DNA from: Mesotaenium endlicherianum
Taxonomy: Eukaryota; Streptophyta; Zygnematophyceae; Zygnematales; Mesotaeniaceae
Direction: 5' to 3'
DNA length: 64,000 nucleotides
Assembly: GCA_009602735.1 (NCBI GenBank)
Contig: WELA01005585.1
Location: 1 to 64,000 of the forward strand
Shown: positions 37,741 through 48,113 of the stretch, in pieces
Layout: each line of letters starts with the position of its first letter
Numbering within the stretch: position 1 is the stretch's first letter
Program-made: the position numbers and the translations under genes
Notes under the pieces: model-generated
Database searches by the model: none
What the model was told of the DNA's origin: nothing
Seen by the model: only the letters and a program-made list of their open reading frames with translations

Positions 37741-40170
37741 TTACGATGATGGCTTGATTCTTTGGCATGTGTCACAGCTCCTGCAGTACTCCTTGACTTG
37801 CTTAGACATGCCTGGCCAACAATAAGTCCTAGCTAGAACGCCCGTGGTCCTTAGGATTCCAAAGTGTCCTCCAAGAGGGTTGTCGTGTGCTTCTCGTAGA
37901 AGCAAGAGCCGGAGGTCTATGTCATTAGGAACACATCTCTGGCCCGTATCTTGCCTCACCCAATAATTGCCTTCTTGCTTCTTGCATGGGTCCAAGGCTG
38001 CTTCTCCGTTCTTGTAGTAAGGGTCTCTTTCATAGGCGGCTGAAAATCGAGCTTCCAGATCTGTCTTCAGGGATACCATCACTGCATTTAATTGCAGTCT
38101 TGAGAGGGGGTCAGCCGGGTTTGTCTTGCCGGGCTGGTACTGAATCGTGATGTTGTATTGTTGCAAGTATCCGCTCCATCTTGCTTGTCTCCTTGAGAGA
38201 TACGGCTGCGTTTGGAGGTGCTTTAACGCCTCGTGGTCCGTGGTGACCAGTACCTTGCGTCCTTCAACGTAGGAGCGCAGAACCTTCAAGGCATGTACAA
38301 TCGCCAATGCCTCTTGCTCCGTGGTTGTATAATTTTGCTCGGCCGGATTTAGCTTCCTTGACTCGTAGGCGATGGGCTGCAGTCCCTTGCCTTGGTCTTG
38401 AAGCAGGATTGCTCCTATTGCATAGGAAGATGCATCGGTGATGACGTGGAAGGGCCAATCTGGGTTTGGACTTGGGAGTGTGAGCACCGGGGATGTGGTC
38501 AATCTTCGCTTTAACTCTTGAAATGCCTCTTCCTCTTTCTCGGTCCATGTATATAGCCTGTCCTTCTTGAGTAGATCTGTCAGGGGGGCTGCTATGTGCG
38601 AGAAGCCTTGGATGAATTTTCTGTACCAATTGGCAAATCCCAAGAATGACTGGAGTTCTTTCTTGGTCGTGGGGGTTGGCCATTCCTCCACCACCGTGGT
38701 CTTCTTGGGGTCCATCTTGATGCCATCAGCAGTCACGTGGAGACCTAGGAACTCCACTTCTTGTTTGGCAAACTCGCACTTTGACTCCTTCGCAAATAGC
38801 TTGTTTTGCTTCAATACTTCAAGGACTTCTTTCAAGTGTCTCGCATGCTCTTCAAGGGTCTTGCTGTAGATAAGGATGTCATCGATGAATACCACCACAA
38901 ATCTGTCCAACATGGGCTGAAATATGGTGTTCATCATAGTCATGAAAGTTGCTGGCGCGTTGGTGAGTCCAAATGGCAGGACCATGAACTCAAAATGTCC
39001 ATATCTTGTCCTGAATGCCGTCTTCTCTATGTCCGGTTCTGCGATGCGAATCTGGTGGTAGCCGCTCCGTAAGTCAATCTTCGTGAAGTACTTGGCTCCA
39101 ACCAGCCGGTCCATGAGCTCATCCATGCGCGGCAGCGGGTATCGATTCTTGATGGTGATCTTGTTGAGGGCGCGATAGTCCACACACATCCTCAAGGTAC
39201 CATCTTTCTTCTTGACAAATAGCACCGGGGCTCCAAATGGCGACTTGCTAGGTCGAATGAAGCCATGCTCCAGTAGCTCCTTGATTTGCTTCTTGACTTC
39301 GTCTAGCTCCGTGTATGACATTTTGAACGTAGGCCGAGAGATGGGCTTGCTTCCGGGCTCCAACTCTATCTTGTGGTCTACGAATCTTTTGGGGGGTAGG
39401 CCCTTGGGCAATTCCGGGGAGAACACTTCTTTGTAGTCCTCTAAGACTTCTTGTATCTCCTTGGGAACGGGGCTGCCTTCTTGACTCTCGATGTCTTTCT
39501 TGATGTCTTTTGGCGTGATCAAGGCCAAAAGAAGCTCGTGTCCCTTCCTCACAAGTCTCTTGAGTTGGAGGGCGGACAATAGTATCTCGTGTGCCGGCTT
39601 CTGGATGTCTTGGGTCTGGATATTCTGGATTGCGCGCAAAATACAGATTCTTGAAGTGATGTCATTCTTGATCTTGATAGTACCGGTCCTCCAATCAACT
39701 TGGGGGTTGTGCTTGGTCAACCAAGGCGTCCCTAGGATGACGTCGTACTTGCCCAATTGCATGGGGGAGAACACTACTCTATCCTTGAAGGACTTGATAG
39801 AGAGTGCCAAGGGGTACGTCTTCTTGGAAGGGGTAGTATAGGAGAATCCATCGGGCATCATAATCTCCTCGTCGTGGTCAAGAGTTCGCATAGTAATACC
39901 GTGCTTGGTGGCAAAATCTGCAGCAATGAAGTTGCCTTGAGCTCCGCTATCCACCAAGATGTGGACCTTCTCTCCTCCAAGGTAACCTCTCAAACTCATT
40001 GGGGCTGGAACGTCGTCTTCAACGGGGGTCTCCACCTCACTTGGCGTGTTGCCTTCTCGTGAAGTGGGTCTTGGGGTGGTAGGCTCCTGGCCTACCGGCG
40101 CTGTCCGTTTTTTGACAACTTTTTGGGGCATGAAAGTGCACGATGGCCCTTTTCCTTGCAACAAAAGCAT
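37741..40170 (-). CDS. Element B: Pol (protease, RT, RNase H, integrase N-terminus)
   Basis: An 809-codon open frame. In order: a nucleic-acid-binding leader; aspartic protease [12 protein letters not shown] (near residue 70); reverse transcriptase with [24 protein letters not shown] and active site FIDD; RNase H with [11 protein letters not shown] and TTDHEAL; and the integrase HHCC zinc domain ([10 protein letters not shown]...CRSCDTCQ). It ends at a TAA at 37741-37743; integrase text goes on beyond it, so the stop is probably a mutation. In this family Pol is entered from Gag by -1 frameshifting, so the N-terminal Met shown by simple ORF calling is not meaningful. Confidence 0.9.
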   Translation of the reverse strand: MLLLQGKGPSCTFMPQKVVKKRTAPVGQEPTTPRPTSREGNTPSEVETPVEDDVPAPMSLRGYLGGEKVHILVDSGAQGNFIAADFATKHGITMRTLDHDEEIMMPDGFSYTTPSKKTYPLALSIKSFKDRVVFSPMQLGKYDVILGTPWLTKHNPQVDWRTGTIKIKNDITSRICILRAIQNIQTQDIQKPAHEILLSALQLKRLVRKGHELLLALITPKDIKKDIESQEGSPVPKEIQEVLEDYKEVFSPELPKGLPPKRFVDHKIELEPGSKPISRPTFKMSYTELDEVKKQIKELLEHGFIRPSKSPFGAPVLFVKKKDGTLRMCVDYRALNKITIKNRYPLPRMDELMDRLVGAKYFTKIDLRSGYHQIRIAEPDIEKTAFRTRYGHFEFMVLPFGLTNAPATFMTMMNTIFQPMLDRFVVVFIDDILIYSKTLEEHARHLKEVLEVLKQNKLFAKESKCEFAKQEVEFLGLHVTADGIKMDPKKTTVVEEWPTPTTKKELQSFLGFANWYRKFIQGFSHIAAPLTDLLKKDRLYTWTEKEEEAFQELKRRLTTSPVLTLPSPNPDWPFHVITDASSYAIGAILLQDQGKGLQPIAYESRKLNPAEQNYTTTEQEALAIVHALKVLRSYVEGRKVLVTTDHEALKHLQTQPYLSRRQARWSGYLQQYNITIQYQPGKTNPADPLSRLQLNAVMVSLKTDLEARFSAAYERDPYYKNGEAALDPCKKQEGNYWVRQDTGQRCVPNDIDLRLLLLREAHDNPLGGHFGILRTTGVLARTYCWPGMSKQVKEYCRSCDTCQRIKPSS

Positions 40171-41113
40171 AGTCCAGCCGTCATGAGAGCTTCTTTTTCA
40201 GCCGGGGAGAGACTTGCTTTCACTCCTTGCTGGTTTCTTGCATCATAAGTGTCATTGGAGGGTCTTCCACTCTTCCGAGCACCCGCGGGGTCCCTTTTAA
40301 TAACTCGGATTTCGATGCGTGTGGGTCCAGATTCGGATGTGGAAGGGGCTGCGTACACCCGCGTCGCCGGAACCAGTGAAGATGGAGGCACGGAGTGCTT
40401 GAAATCCAAGGTATCCACCTTTTGGGCCACTTCAATGATCCTTGAGAAGTCCGTCAAGTCGCGTAATTCCACTTCCTTTGCCACCTTGGGCTTGAGGCCA
40501 AAGATGTAGCGGTCAATCTTCTCCTCGAGAGACACGTTGGGGATCTCAAGAGTGAGGGCGTGAAATCTGGATGTATACTCTTGATTGGACGTCGTTTGCT
40601 TGAGATGGTGGAGCTTTCCTCGGGCAATTTTCTCCGCATTGATGGGCATGACTTGATTCTTGAGGTGCGCCATAGCTTGATATATAGCCGCTTGATAGTT
40701 ACGCCACCATGATGTTGTTGCTTATTTAAGTAAGGTAACGGCAAAGGGAACGTAGTCCCCCTCGAGTACTTCAAGGAATGCGAGGTACGTCTCCACTTGG
40801 TAGAGCCATAAATTCAGGTTGGCACCTTTCCCGGGGTTGAAAGTGTCGAGTTTGCCGGGCTTGATCAGTTTCCTTGCTCTTGTTGGCTCTTGTGGAGGCG
40901 CTTGAGCCGGGGCTGGATTTTGAGCATTGCTCGCAATAGGGGCAACCATGGCAGCCATAGCTTCTCTTGACGCTTGCACGGTTGCTTCATAGGTGGCCAA
41001 GCCCACTTGGTTGTGGACGGTCATTAGGAAGGCTGCCCACTCATTTGCGGGAACTTCTTGTGGTGGGGTCAACTTTGCTATAGCGACTGCCACGGGATTT
41101 GACGGTGCTCCTC
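40092..41113 (-). pseudogene. Element B: second, tandem gag copy
   Basis: Repeats the Gag coding sequence of 41290-42330 directly after a partial protease start (…[11 protein letters not shown], then [15 protein letters not shown]). It has a stop after VTLLK near 40722 and lacks about 25 codons around [17 protein letters not shown] that the first copy has (it reads AMAHLKNQVMPIN). It ends in a CCHC knuckle ([14 protein letters not shown]) and the same slippery A AAA AAC site before Pol. An unequal recombination or template switch in reverse transcription would make such a duplication. Confidence 0.8.
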
Positions 41114-41289
41114 GTACGTGCTCCTTGACCTTCTCTCCTCCAAGGTAACCTCTCAAACTCATTGGGGCTGGAACGTCGTCTTCAACGGGGGTCTCCACCT
41201 CACTTGGCTTGTTGCCTTCTCGTGAAGTGGGTCTTGGGGTGGTAGGCTCCTGGCCTACCGGCGCTGTCCGTTTTTTGACAACTTTTTGG

Positions 41290-42535
41290 GGCATGAAAGT
41301 GCACGATGGCCCTTTTCCTTGCAATAGAAGCATAGTCCAGCCGTCATGAGAGCTTCTTTTTCAGCCGGGGAGAGTCTTGCTTTCACTCCTTGCTGGTTTC
41401 TTGCATCTTAAGTGTCATTGGAGGGTCTTCCACTCTTTCGGGCAGCCGCGGGGTCCCTTTTAACAACTCCGATTTCCATGGGTGTGGGTCCAGATTCAGA
41501 TGCGGAAGGGGCTGCGTACACCCGCGTCGCCGGTATCCGTGAAGATGAAGGCACGGAGTGCTTGAAATCCAAGGTATCCACCTTTTGGGCCACTTCAATG
41601 ATCTTTGAGAAGTCCGTCAAGCCGCGTAATTCCACTTCCTTTGCCACCTTGGGTTTGAGGCCAAAGATGTAGCGGTCAATCTTCTCCTCGAGAGACATGT
41701 TGGGGATCTCAAGAGCGAGGGCGGGAAATCTGGATGTATACTCTTGATCGGACGTCGTGTGCTTGAGATGGTGGAGCTTTCCTCGGGCAATCTTCTCCGC
41801 ATTGATGGGCATGAATTGCTTCTTGAGGGCCTCACGAAAATCTGCCCATCTTGCATATGATGGTGGGGGCTTTTGGCCGAGCATGGGGTGCGCCATAGCT
41901 TGATATATAGCCGCTTGATAGTTACGCCACCATGATGTTGTTGCTCCTTTAAGTAAGGTAACGGCAAAGGGAACGTAGTCCCCCTCGGGTACTTCAAGGA
42001 ATGCGAGGTACGTCTCCACCTGGTAGAGCCATAAATTCAGGTTGGCACCTTTCCCGGGAATGAAAGTGTCGGGATTGCCGGGCTTGATGAGTTTTCTTGC
42101 TCTCGTTGGCTCTTGTGGAGGCGCTTGAGCCGGGGCTGGATTTTGAGCATTGCTCGCAATAGGGGCAACCATGGCAGCCATAGCTTCTCTTGACGCTTGC
42201 ACGGTTGCTTCATAGGTGGCCAAGCCCACTTGGTTGTGGACGGTCATTAGGAAGGCTGCCCACTCATTTGCGGGAACTCCTTGTGGTGGGGTCAACTTTG
42301 CTATAGCGGCTGCCACGGGATTTGACGGTGCTCCTCCTTGTGGTGCTTCTTGTTGTTGCAGATTTCCTTGAGTAGGCTCTCCCATCGACGCTGGAGGAGG
42401 GTGTGCTCCTCCTTGTGGTGCTTCTTGTTGTTGCAGATTTTCTTGAGTGGGCTCTCCCATCGGCGCTGGAGGAGGGTGTCTTGGAGAGGAAGGGCTTCCT
42501 TCGAAAGCTTGTTGTTGGTCTTGAGAATCGGCCAT
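41290..42535 (-). pseudogene. Element B: Gag, first copy, with nonsense codon
   Basis: A 375-codon frame (42535-41408) ending in a TAA where the sister element B2 has TAT (SGRPSNDT then TYDARNQQ in B2). It starts at the first ATG after the primer binding site. It has a Pro/Gln-rich N-terminus with a short tandem repeat ([17 protein letters not shown], twice) and a retrotransposon Gag domain ([36 protein letters not shown]). After the stop, the CCHC knuckle and frameshift region follow to about 41290. Confidence 0.85.
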
Positions 42536-42572
42536 CTTCTTGTGCTACCAAAGTGCCTAGCTCCGATTCCAC

Positions 42573-43075
42573 TGTAGTGAAACAGATAGATGAAGTACTT
42601 AGTGAAATATAATACTTTATCTATTCAAGACAAGGATCTTTGAACACAAGTGGTAGCTTCTTGAAAGAGAGATGGCGTCTTGAAAGTTAATACATTTCTG
42701 GATTTTGGCAAGTACAAGAGTGATTCTGGAATGTCTTTCTATGTTCTAGCTCTTGTTCATATACTTGCTAAATAAGTAATTTCTAGGAAGGTGTATGTTG
42801 ATGTGTTGGCACCCAACACATCCCAAAACTTGCCACCTCTTTTTAGAATAATGTACACATGTCCTTTTGACCTGAAAATGGCACATTTAACTTTTGCCAC
42901 GTGGAGTTCTTCTAGGTCTTTCATCTAACTTCGAAATTGCCTTAGAAGGTTCAAAGGACATGAACCAAGTCACTAGAGTACCTGTTCACACTTGAATCCA
43001 CACAATACTACTCCAAATATATTTGAAAACATTAAAATATTTGCAAACTAATATATAACAACTCAAATCACTACA
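42573..43075 (-). repeat. Element B 5' LTR
   Basis: 503 bp, the same length as the LTR of B2 at 60596-61098, with TGTAGTGA / TCACTACA ends. On the minus strand a TATATA-type box is present about one third of the way from the 3' end of the LTR (compare 60908-60916 in B2). Confidence 0.92.
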
Positions 43076-43126
43076 CCATAACACATGTGGCTTTATAGCC
43101 AAACGATAGTCAAGCGTCAAATGTTT
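43076..43126 (-). repeat. LTR-like unit, second copy, segment 2
   Basis: Resumes the unit after element B: CCATAACACATGTGGC, the TATA-bearing GGCTTTATAGCC and CAAATGTTT match 34030-34079. It stops at a run of eight C (43127-43134), which on the minus strand is a G8 tract at the 3' end of element A. Confidence 0.8.
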
Positions 43127-43325
43127 CCCCCCCCAGCTCTCAGCCACCAGCTGATGGGCTGTGATCGCCGTCTAGAGCTAAAGCAGTGCAGTCGCTACAG
43201 AACCAGTTGCGAGCTGGCACGCAAGCCAGCGGCGGGTCAAGGCAACTGATGTGGAAGCCGAGGTTGAAGCTGTCGCAGAGCAGCATCGTGGCCTCCTGGC
43301 CGGGGGTGTGGCAGATTTGGCACGC

Positions 43326-45076
43326 CTAGTCCTTGGGTGGCCTCGCGTTGCGGGGACAAACCTGCATGTCAAGGTTAGGAAGATGGCATGGTCCACAATT
43401 GTTTGCGTGGTCCTTGTGAAGACGGCCATCTGCGCCTTCCAGCTCCAGAACTCCTGACGCCAAGACACGCCTGACGCGTAGGATGACGGGCGAGCTGCTG
43501 GTGTCGAGGGTGTTCTTTGTTTGGCGTCGCAGGTACACAAAGTCACCTGCGGAGAACTGCAACACTCGCGGGCAATAGGCTCCTCCCCAGGTCATGGCAT
43601 ACCTCAGTGCGTCGCGGTGTTGAGCAATGCTGAGGTTGTCCATGGCCATGGGCATCAGGCGTCGAAAGAGCTGTGCACGCTGCCTGATAAGAGCGCTCCA
43701 CGTCTCGGGACTGTCCAAGTCCGAGACATTCTTGGCCACGGTCCTGGCTGCTGCGGGCAGGACTGGCTGTCGGCCGTAGAGAAGGAAGTAGGGAGAATGC
43801 GAGGCCAAGGAGGCCAGCTTACTGAACCTGTACCCCATAGCCAACCATGGGAGGGCGTCGTCCAGTGGGTGCTGTCGTGGGCCAGGCAGTACTTCCGCAG
43901 CCCAAGCTTGACGGTCTGCACCATGCGCTCTGCGAGGCCGTCAGCCTGGGGATGGTCGCGGGAGGTGGTGTGGTGGTCGATCATCGAGCGCTCTAGCAGC
44001 TTTCAAAAGCTGCCCTGGAACTCTTTGCCTTGGTCGGTGAGGACCTCAGCGCAACCGCCAAAGAGGCTAAGGACGTGATCGAGGAAAGCCTGGGCAATCC
44101 CCTCACTGGCCTTGCTGGGCAATGGCACAAGCTCAATCCACTTGGACATGTGCTCAATCATCACCAAGACATAGAGGTTGCCTCGGCAAGACTTGGGTAG
44201 CTCCCCAGCCAAGTCGAGCGACCACCTGTAGAACAGCCCCTGAATAGGGAGAGGGCTGAGAGCGACGGTGCGGGCTGTGAAGCTCGAGCGCACCCGGTCG
44301 CAAAGTGTGCAGCTGCTGATGACGTCGGCGACAACCTTAGTCATGCCGTGCCACCAGTACTCAGCTTGGAGGAGGCTGAGAGTGCGATTAACACCAAAGT
44401 GTCCAAGCGTCTCGTGCACACGTCGCACCAGCTGGCTATGTATAGCGGGCTCAGGGACCACCAGGACAGAGCCGTCCGCCATCACTCGTCGCATGCGCCC
44501 CTCCATGAAGACGAAGTCCCGGCTACGCTTGAGGACGCGGTCACGCTCGCGCGCACTAATGCCTGGGACCAACTCCTTGGCCGTGACGTACTGCAGCACC
44601 GGGGTGTCGTCCCACACGTCCTCGGGCCCGCGCTGCCAGCTGTCTTGCTCCTCAGCTGCTGCCAAGGCTAGTCGTCGAGTGGTGACAGTCACCATGTCTA
44701 GGCTAGTGAGCCCTGCGGGCCGCACGTCGCCGTCAACGGTGAAGGCCAAGAATGCCGCTGCGTGCCAGGCCACTGGCTCATCCTCATTGTGGCGGGCTAC
44801 CGTGAGGTCTCGCAAAGAGAGCAGCGGGTTGCGGCTGAGGCCGTCAGCGTCCAGGTTCGTCGACCCTGGACGATGATGCACGTCAAAGGTGTACTCCTGC
44901 AAGATGAGCGCCCACCGTGCGTACTTGCCCGTCAGGCGCTCCAACGTCATGAGCCACTTGAGTGGCTGATGGTCGGTGACCAAGCGGAAGTGGGTGCCGT
45001 AGAGATAGTGCCTGAAATGCACAATCGCCCATACTGCTGCCAGGCACTCCCCCTCATAGGAGCCGTAGTTGCCCAC
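43326..45076 (-). pseudogene. Element A: RNase H C-terminal half and integrase
   Basis: 44003-45076 (357 codons) holds the end of RNase H (YEGECLAAVWAI, LVTDHQPLKWL) and the integrase HHCC domain (HETLGHFGVNR...CTLCDRV). It also holds the first two catalytic Asp of the DDE core (WSLDLAGELP, VLTDQGKEF). A stop at 44003 and frame changes follow; the catalytic Glu region is in 43655-43984 (SRDHPQADGLAERMVQT) and the C-terminal part in 43326-43844, ending CHLPNLDMQVCPRNARPP. The core is very close to that of element E. I see no chromodomain. Confidence 0.85.
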
Positions 45077-45100
45077 GGCACGGTTGTTGCTGCGGCTGGC

Positions 45101-46343
45101 CTACGCCACCACATGCTCGAAGCCGTCATGCTCCTGCACCAGCACTGCTCCAAGCCCTGCCTGCGACCAGTTGGTGTGGAGGATGAAGGGCTTCTGATAG
45201 TCAGGCCGCCATAGTATTGGAGCGCTCACCAACACCTCCTTGAGCTTGTCAAACGCTGCTTGCTGCTCTGGTCCCCATACGTAGGCAACGCCCTTGCGTA
45301 GCAAGTCGTTGAGCGGCTTGGCCAGCTCGCTGAACCCAGGCACAAAGCGGCGATAGGTAGTTGGCGATGCCAAGGAAGGCCCTCGACTGCGAGAGGTCGA
45401 TCGGCGGCGGGATGCCTGTGATGGCCGAGATCTTGGCCAGTTAAGGAGCCAAACCACTGGAAGACAGAAGATGCCCTAGGTACTCCACCTCCAGGGTCCC
45501 AAAGGTGCACTTGCCTAGATGACACTTGAGCCCAACGGCCTCCAAGCGGTCCAGAAGTGTAGTGATATGCGCCACGTGCTCCTCAAACGTCTCACTGAAG
45601 ACGAGCACGTCATCGATGTAGCATCGGGCAAAGGAGAGCCCTGCCAGCTCCTTATCCATGACTCGGTGGAAGGTGGCAAGAGCGTTCTTCAAGCCAAAGG
45701 GCATAACCCTCCACTCGTAGAGACGCTGTGATCCCCAAAAAGCCGTCTTATGCTGGTCCTCCTCCGCAATGGGTATCTGGTTGAAGCCCTGCCTCAAATC
45801 CAGCACCGAGGACCAAGTACAAGCGCCGATGTCGTCGAAGATCTCGTCAGGGGTCGGCATAGGGTATCTGTCTTGCTCAGTGACCTCGTTAAACTTACGA
45901 TAGTCACCACACATCCTCTTCTCATACCAGTTGCCTGAGGCGTCCTTCTTAGCTGGCATGAGTGTGAGCGCAGCGTAGGTGGAGGCAGACTCACAAATGA
46001 GCTGACACTCCTCTAGCTTGCCTGTCCGCGTGCTGATCAGGTTGTCCTCAAAGCGGCTGTAGCGATAGCGCTTCTGGAAGATGGGCACGTCTGTCTGGAG
46101 GGGTATCCTCATAGGGTCGCCCGTTTAGCGCCCAAGATTGTGCATGCCGCTGGCAAAGCTGGCACTGCGTCGTGCATCCAACAATGCCGTTAGGTGAGCA
46201 ACCTGTGCCCTAGTGAGAGTCCCCCCCAGCTTCCAAATAGAGACAGCTGGTGGTGGCTCCTGCGCTGCGGCTGGTGCCTCCTGCCCTGCTGCTGGCGTAA
46301 TCTGTGTGTCTGCAGGCGTCATTTGTCCTGCAGCTGGCTGCAC
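45101..46343 (-). pseudogene. Element A: reverse transcriptase and start of RNase H
   Basis: A Pro/Ala-rich linker (46125-46343) ends at a TAA. Then RT is open at 45441-46112: MCGDYRKFNEVTE, VLDLRQGFNQIPI, MPFGLKNALATF and active site YIDD. After a stop and frame change the thumb/connection and RNase H start lie in 45101-45457. The first RNase H catalytic position reads HTNWSQAG where related element E reads HTDWSRVG, an Asp-to-Asn change. A stop follows HVVA near 45101. Confidence 0.85.
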
Positions 46344-46601
46344 TCAGCCTGCCTCGGGTGCCCTCTCCTTGGCAGCTGCTGCCATCTGCCCTGCACCACC
46401 TGTAGGCGGCGGAGAGCATGGAAAAAGAAACGGGGAACAAAACTCCCTGGGTTGCTGTGAGGACTCCTGTCTCCTCCTGCCCCCCCCCAGCAAACCAGAA
46501 CAAGGACCAGGACGAGGCGCAGGCGGCTGCTAGGAAGCTGGACCCTCACCCTGGGAATGCCAGGTCGTACCAGGCAGGGCGCGGCCGTCGCCGTCGGAAT
46601 C

Positions 46602-48077
46602 TCAATCCATGACGTCATAGGACTGGTCCATCTCAGGATAACAAGCCTGGGTGTAAAGGGGAGTCAGGGCCTGTGTTTGCAGGAGAAGCCACGTCAAGAC
46701 GTTGGCATCAATAGCCTGGCCAAGGAGACGCACGCAGTTGACTTCGGTGATGCCGTCCACCTGTGTGAGGTGCGGAGGGAAGCCCATTGCACGCTCCATC
46801 TCCACGGCACGGGGTCGTTGCAACATGCCCGTCTCGAGGTCAATGATCATGCCGCGCTGGTCGCCCACGTAGGCTGCGCTGTCGTAGCAACTCACGAACG
46901 TAGGAAGCGCCCGAGTGACGTCGCGGAGGACCTCACATTGGGCTTGAGAAGGATGCGGAAGGGTGACCACGCGCTGGGCCAGGCGCGCCACGTCGAGGAT
47001 GGAGTCAACGTTGCGCGTGTGGCGTGGTTGTGCGGCCGCTAACGCCTCAAGCGTGCTTGGCATGGCCAGGTTGGTGAAGTAGGCGCGCACACGATGCGCG
47101 AAGGAACCAATCTGAGCGGCGTCAATGACTGCCTCACGATTGACGTAGCTGCTGCAGAGGGAAAAGTCGGCGCTGACGTTGGGCCGAGAATCGTGGCGGA
47201 CAGCCACGTTCTCCAACATCCAGGCGAGCGTGTGCGGCGGCTGGCGGTCCTCAACCATGTTGAGGACACGGAGCAGGTGCCAGAACAAGGCCGTACGCGG
47301 GTCACCGAGCGCGTTGCCCCGTCCCGCAATGGAGAAGCCCTGGCACTCCCAGCCAGCAATGATGAGGTCGATGGGCCCGAGGCGCGTGATGTGCTCGGCG
47401 GTAACGTCGCGGATGTCCATGGGCCAGTCAGTCTGGGCGCGGTAGAAGGCATGCTCAGGGAAGAGGTCTGGAAAACGCTCGTGGCATAAGGCCATCTGCC
47501 TGCGAGCGACCTGCTGCGCCTCGCCATCGGGGTCCACGTAGACGTACCGTCGTACGGGGATGCCAGCCTGGAGGGTGGCCAACAACCCTGTCGCAATGCC
47601 GGCAAAGAGCTCGACAAGGACAATGCCGCCGGGTCGCTCGTCGAGCTGTGCGGTGTAGATAGACGTAGGAAGGGGGCGACAGCCCAGGGTGGGACCGCCG
47701 GCCTGCGCTAGCGATGGATAGGAGCGCAGCAGACTGTGCTGATGGGGCGCCATGCGGAGGGCCGCCACTGCGAGCTCTGCGTAGTGGCGAGTAAGTCGAG
47801 GAATGCGCTCGAGCAGCGGCTGCGAGCGAGCCGTGCAAGAATGTGCCTGATAAGTGCGCCAGCGCGCACGCGCGACCTGCAAGGCCTCCTCGGGCACTGG
47901 GCGGTCCAGAGGCTGCGCGTCGCGTACGCACTGCTGCTGCCACCGGTCCCTTGTCCTGTAGTCTGCGTGGTGTGAAGCGGCGTGGGCCAGCTGCTCTGTG
48001 GCGGTGCGCTGGGGCAGCTGGGAATGCTGATCAAAGTACGAACGCTGACGCTCGCGAAGATCCCCCTGAAGGGGCAC
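46602..48077 (-). CDS. Element A: DNA cytosine-5 methyltransferase domain of Pol
   Basis: An open frame of 491 codons. Transfers a methyl group from S-adenosylmethionine to C5 of cytosine in DNA. Motifs in canonical order: I LFAGIATG (157-164), II YVYVDPDG (178-185), III-like DIRDV (221-225), IV GWECQGFS (242-249, nucleophile Cys245), VI ENV (289-291), VIII FAHRVRAYFTN (326-336), a target-recognition stretch (about 340-425), IX RAVEMERAMGFP (423-434) and X LLGQAIDANV (451-460). Motif IV has ECQ where most enzymes have PCQ. Residues 1-150 are not recognised. It shares its reading frame with the protease linker upstream (one TGA at 48114-48116 between them) and with RT downstream (stops at 46602 and 46125). 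It lies between protease and RT, so it is a Pol domain rather than a host gene. Domain family is sure; activity and target sequence cannot be read from the sequence. Confidence 0.93.
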   Translation of the reverse strand: MPLQGDLRERQRSYFDQHSQLPQRTATEQLAHAASHHADYRTRDRWQQQCVRDAQPLDRPVPEEALQVARARWRTYQAHSCTARSQPLLERIPRLTRHYAELAVAALRMAPHQHSLLRSYPSLAQAGGPTLGCRPLPTSIYTAQLDERPGGIVLVELFAGIATGLLATLQAGIPVRRYVYVDPDGEAQQVARRQMALCHERFPDLFPEHAFYRAQTDWPMDIRDVTAEHITRLGPIDLIIAGWECQGFSIAGRGNALGDPRTALFWHLLRVLNMVEDRQPPHTLAWMLENVAVRHDSRPNVSADFSLCSSYVNREAVIDAAQIGSFAHRVRAYFTNLAMPSTLEALAAAQPRHTRNVDSILDVARLAQRVVTLPHPSQAQCEVLRDVTRALPTFVSCYDSAAYVGDQRGMIIDLETGMLQRPRAVEMERAMGFPPHLTQVDGITEVNCVRLLGQAIDANVLTWLLLQTQALTPLYTQACYPEMDQSYDVMD

Positions 48078-48113
48078 TGTGCAGACGGAGCGCTCATCCC
48101 AATGTGCTGCCTG

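Larger units (their letters stand above)
35185..43075 (-). mobile_element. Ty3/gypsy chromovirus B, full length, two LTRs
   Basis: Minus-strand element bounded by LTRs 42573-43075 (5') and 35185-35713 (3'), with TGTAGTGA...TCACTACA ends and a 5-bp target duplication CCATA at 35180-35184 and 43076-43080. The primer binding site next to the 5' LTR (42561-42572, minus strand TGGAATCGGAGC) resembles the initiator tRNA-Met type. A polypurine tract with seven G lies at 35716-35723 beside the 3' LTR. Order: Gag (partly duplicated), protease, RT, RNase H, integrase, chromodomain. The two LTRs differ by small changes, including 10 bases missing from the end of the 3' LTR, so this is not a recent insertion. 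Confidence 0.92.

Noticed and set aside
38567-40062. Plus-strand ORFs opposite Pol of B (also 62446-63941 minus in B2)
   Set aside because: The same shadow proteins appear opposite both Pol copies, as expected for antisense frames of a conserved gene.
46602-48077. Methyltransferase as a host gene hit by a retroelement
   Set aside because: No introns, same frame as the protease linker and RT, and same strand and order as Pol; a captured Pol domain fits better.
46602-48077. DIRS-type adenine methyltransferase
   Set aside because: The motifs are those of C5-cytosine enzymes (ECQ loop, ENV, RVR), and integrase of DDE type is present instead of a tyrosine recombinase.
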